Assembly: GCA_026392575.1 (NCBI GenBank)
Contig: JAPLBU010000375.1
Span: 1 to 6,375, forward strand
From: Actinomycetota bacterium
GTDB lineage: Bacteria; Actinomycetota; Actinomycetes; S36-B12
Length of the DNA: 6,375 bases
Direction of reading: 5' to 3'
The position numbers and the translations under genes were made by a program. A model generated the notes under the pieces. That model worked only from the letters and a program-made list of their open reading frames with translations, ran no database searches and was not told the origin of the DNA. Every line of letters begins with the position of its first letter. Within the stretch, counting starts at the first letter, position 1. Below, in pieces: positions 5,547 to 6,375 of the stretch.

Positions 5547-6375
5547 ATGTCAGAGCCCGCAGCAGCCCCACTCTCCAAGCTCGACAAGAAGAAGTCGATC
5601 ATCCTCGGACTGATCGGACTGGCCTTCATCGTCGTGATCTTCTGGAAGGTGATTCCGCAGATCGGCAGCTATGCGGATGCCTTCGACGCACTGAAGTCGA
5701 TGACCGCCGCGGCGATGGTGCTGATCGGGGGGGCCGTCGTGCTCTACCTTGCGGCTTACGGCCTGCCGTTCATGGCGGCGGCACCGGGCCTTCGGTACTG
5801 GAAGTCCCAGTCGGTGAACCAGGCCGCCTTCGCGATCAGCAATGGCGTGCCGGGCGGCGGTGCCCTCGGGCTGGCCGTTCAGTTCGCGATGCTGACGTCC
5901 TACGGCGTCACGGCCACCGCATCTACTGCGGTCGGCATCTGGAGCACCTTCGTCACCCTGGGCCTGCCTATCCTCGGGGTGCTGGCCCTCGTCGTCGTCG
6001 GGACAGACGGCGGTGCCTACGTGCTGACCGGGCTGATCGGCCTGGCCGCACTGGTAGCGGCTGTGGTGGTCTTCGTCCTGATCATGCGGTCGGAGCCACT
6101 CGCCCAGAAGGTCGGGCGCCTCGGCAATCGGCTGATCAACCCGCTCCGCGGCCGGATCGGCGCGCTCAAGGATCTCGACCTGGTCGCTCCCCTCTCGAAG
6201 TTCCGCGGCGACATGTACGAGCTGCTGAAGCGTCGCTGGACGGCGATCACCGGTGCCCAACTGCTCGTTTCCGTGACCCAGTTCCTGGTGCTCTTCGTCT
6301 GCCTCCGCGGCGTGGAGGGCTGGAGTTCGGCCGGAACATCGATCGGCGTCGCCTTCGCCGCCTTCGCAATCAGCC
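5547..6375 (+). CDS. Flippase-like / lysylphosphatidylglycerol synthase transmembrane-domain protein (UPF0104), partial at the 3' end
   Basis: 276 codons are open from the ATG at 5547 to the window edge, with no stop. The product is an integral membrane protein of the family that includes the N-terminal flippase domain of MprF and stand-alone YbhN/AglD-like proteins, thought to move or help make lipid-linked molecules in the cytoplasmic membrane. A short basic cytosolic N-terminus (KLDKKK, 11-16) precedes membrane segments at about 18-36, 55-77, 127-151, 157-180 and 234-253, with another starting near 263. The family-defining segment is present: AISNGVPGGGALGLAVQFAM (96-115), with the P-G-G-G-x-L-G turn. 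A charged cytosolic loop (about 181-231) separates the later helices, as usual in the family. The rest of the protein, including any C-terminal domain, is missing, so a full MprF-type synthase versus a flippase-only protein cannot be decided. It has a strong GGGAGG ribosome-binding site and diverges from the VOC gene. Confidence 0.85.
   Translation, partial: MSEPAAAPLSKLDKKKSIILGLIGLAFIVVIFWKVIPQIGSYADAFDALKSMTAAAMVLIGGAVVLYLAAYGLPFMAAAPGLRYWKSQSVNQAAFAISNGVPGGGALGLAVQFAMLTSYGVTATASTAVGIWSTFVTLGLPILGVLALVVVGTDGGAYVLTGLIGLAALVAAVVVFVLIMRSEPLAQKVGRLGNRLINPLRGRIGALKDLDLVAPLSKFRGDMYELLKRRWTAITGAQLLVSVTQFLVLFVCLRGVEGWSSAGTSIGVAFAAFAIS

Noticed and set aside
5550..6260. A 236-residue minus-strand open frame opposite the flippase-like gene
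   Set aside because: The plus strand encodes a convincing multi-helix membrane protein with the family PGGG segment; the antisense product is a charged, low-complexity shadow.

Overview
The window is high-GC, gene-dense bacterial DNA with very short intergenic gaps, GTG as well as ATG starts, and many 4-base start/stop overlaps. Protein content and codon bias (G or C at third positions) point to an actinobacterium (Actinomycetota). I cannot name the genus from this sequence. Most of it looks like ordinary chromosomal housekeeping or accessory DNA. I see no integrase, transposase, CRISPR array, rRNA or tRNA.

Left part (1-1826, + strand): the window opens with the C-terminal end of a dihydroorotate dehydrogenase-like protein. 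A complete aldo/keto reductase of the YghZ/Gpr (AKR14) type follows, and its stop overlaps the start of a small, unrecognised lipoprotein (ATGA). A gene-free gap of 166 bases (1827-1992) then holds a perfect GC-rich hairpin and two further copies of the same element, which together form a cluster of palindromic repeats.

Middle (1993-3494, + strand): a patatin-like phospholipase with a Ser-Asp dyad overlaps (GTGA) a DNA-3-methyladenine glycosylase I gene (tag). The phospholipase may be leaderless. The tag gene ends in a CTAG tetranucleotide that also supplies the stop codon of the convergent gene, so there is no intergenic space.

Right part (3491-5469, - strand): a three-gene unit, read right to left, encodes a VOC/glyoxalase-like protein, a small cupin-like protein lacking the usual metal ligands, and an AI-2E/PerM-family membrane protein. 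The membrane protein gene appears broken: its first transmembrane segment lies in a different frame from the rest, and about 60 residues that should hold the next two membrane segments are missing. Divergent from this unit, across 77 bases, is the start of a flippase-like (lysylphosphatidylglycerol synthase transmembrane, UPF0104) protein, cut by the right edge.

I found no convincing new multi-gene system. The items most worth a second look are the damaged AI-2E gene, the palindromic repeat cluster, the lipoprotein coupled to the reductase, the metal-ligand-free cupin, and the altered oxyanion-hole motif of the patatin.
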